From contig DTVJ01000168.1 in assembly GCA_012963565.1 (NCBI GenBank), forward strand, positions 1 to 6,271: a DNA stretch of 6,271 bases, given 5' to 3'. Below the pieces are notes generated by a model. The model had not been told where the DNA came from. It searched no databases and saw only the letters and a list, made by a program, of their open reading frames with translations. Source of the DNA: Piscirickettsiaceae bacterium (GTDB lineage: Bacteria > Pseudomonadota > Gammaproteobacteria > PS1 > Pseudothioglobaceae). Position 1 is the first letter of the stretch. Each line of letters opens with the position of its first letter. Of the stretch, positions 5,622 through 6,271 are shown in pieces. A program made the position numbers and the translations under genes.

Positions 5622-6271
5622 TATGCATTTTCCTTTTCAAATTCTTTCATAAATGTCACTAATGCATCGATGCCTTCTTGTGGCATTGCATTGTAAATAC
5701 TAGCACGCATACCGCCCACAGAGCGATGACCTTTAAGTGTAATTAAATCATTAGCGGCTGCTTTTTCTAAGAACAAACTGTTAAGATCTTCATCAGCCAA
5801 TAAAAATGGCACGTTCATCCATGAACGGTATTTTATCGCTACTGGGTTTGAATAAAAATCAGAACCATCAATGGCATCGTAAAGGGTTTTTGCCTTAGTT
5901 TCGTTAATCTTAGCCATTGCGCTCAAACCGCCCTGCTCTTTTAACCACTCAAATACACGGCCAGCCACATACCATGGGTAAATTGCTGGCGTGTTATACA
6001 TGGAGTCATTATTCGCCTGTGTTGCATAATCAAACAAGATTGGCTGATTGGCAACCACATTGCCAATTAAATCTTCTCTAACAATTACAATCGTTAAGCC
6101 AGAAATACTGATATTCTTTTGTGCACCCGCATAGATAACACCAAATTTTGAAACGTCAATCTCGCGTGACAAAATCGTTGATGACATATCGGCCACTAAT
6201 GGCATATCGACTTCCGGAATATAATCAAACTCTAAACCGGCAATGGTTTCATTCGGCGCATAGTGAAGATA
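5621..6271 (-). CDS. serC: Phosphoserine aminotransferase, C-terminal 216 residues (N-terminus outside window)
   Basis: PLP enzyme that converts 3-phosphohydroxypyruvate to phosphoserine using glutamate; in many Proteobacteria it also acts in pyridoxal phosphate synthesis (PdxF). The frame stays open to the right edge, so the first Met of the visible ORF (codon 6203-6205) is internal: the residues before it, YLHYAPNETIAG, are a conserved SerC segment. By comparison with E. coli SerC (about 362 residues) roughly 146 N-terminal residues are missing. Conserved parts seen are ADMSSTILSREIDVSKFGV, the Schiff-base lysine in AGAQKN (K52 of the visible part), LTIVIVREDLIG, NTPAIYPWYV and GHRSVGGMRASIYNAMP. 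After the lysine the usual NIGPAG reads NISISG, a notable departure. Its TAA shares a base with the serA ATG (TAATG). Presumably the first visible gene of the operon; the promoter is not in the window. Confidence 0.95.
   Translation of the reverse strand, partial: YLHYAPNETIAGLEFDYIPEVDMPLVADMSSTILSREIDVSKFGVIYAGAQKNISISGLTIVIVREDLIGNVVANQPILFDYATQANNDSMYNTPAIYPWYVAGRVFEWLKEQGGLSAMAKINETKAKTLYDAIDGSDFYSNPVAIKYRSWMNVPFLLADEDLNSLFLEKAAANDLITLKGHRSVGGMRASIYNAMPQEGIDALVTFMKEFEKENA
5631..5635 (-). promoter_or_regulatory. Ribosome binding site of serA
   Basis: AAGGA on the minus strand lies within the last codons of serC, nine bases before the serA ATG. Together with the TAATG stop-start overlap it supports independent as well as coupled initiation of serA. 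An out-of-frame ATG lies between the two and is not used for a protein of any length matching the family. Confidence 0.65.

Noticed and set aside
5621..6205. serC starting at the Met codon at 6203-6205
   Set aside because: Conserved SerC residues (YLHYAPNETIAG) continue upstream in frame to the window edge, so this Met is internal and the gene is cut by the window.

Overview
The window is an AT-rich (about 40% GC by eye), tightly packed bacterial segment. It is dominated by one minus-strand operon for serine and aromatic amino acid biosynthesis. Read in the direction of transcription (right to left) the order is serC (5' end cut off by the window edge), serA, pheA, hisC, tyrA, aroA. The core order serC-pheA-hisC-tyrA-aroA is the mixed-function 'supraoperon' known from Pseudomonas and other Gammaproteobacteria, so a gammaproteobacterium is the most likely source. 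The low GC and compact spacing would fit a marine or symbiotic lineage such as the SUP05/Thioglobus group, but that placement is inference from style and gene order, not proven here.

Layout: positions 3-92 hold the last 29 codons of an unrecognised plus-strand gene. Positions 93-155 are the only real non-coding stretch and carry a strong hairpin flanked by A and T runs, which can terminate both the plus-strand gene and the minus-strand operon. From 156 to 6271 everything is coding on the minus strand. Junctions are serC/serA 1-nt overlap (TAATG), serA/pheA 8-nt gap, pheA/hisC 4-nt overlap (ATGA), hisC/tyrA 4-nt overlap (ATGA) and tyrA/aroA 6-nt gap. No operon promoter lies in the window; it must be upstream of serC, beyond the right edge.

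How the genes work together: SerA and SerC carry out the first two steps of serine synthesis from 3-phosphoglycerate (SerC also usually serves pyridoxal phosphate synthesis). AroA makes EPSP, the precursor of chorismate. The bifunctional PheA converts chorismate to prephenate and phenylpyruvate, TyrA oxidises prephenate (or arogenate) towards tyrosine, and the HisC-type aminotransferase can serve histidine synthesis and probably aromatic transamination.

I see no mobile element, CRISPR array, RNA gene or undescribed system. The points worth a second look are comparative. serA is inserted in the supraoperon; tyrA and aroA are unfused and the cmk-rpsA tail is absent. The phenylalanine-binding ESRP motif of PheA is replaced by ARHP. 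SerC departs from consensus right after its PLP lysine. SerA is of a divergent short type, and TyrA lacks the usual NAD-selecting acidic residue.
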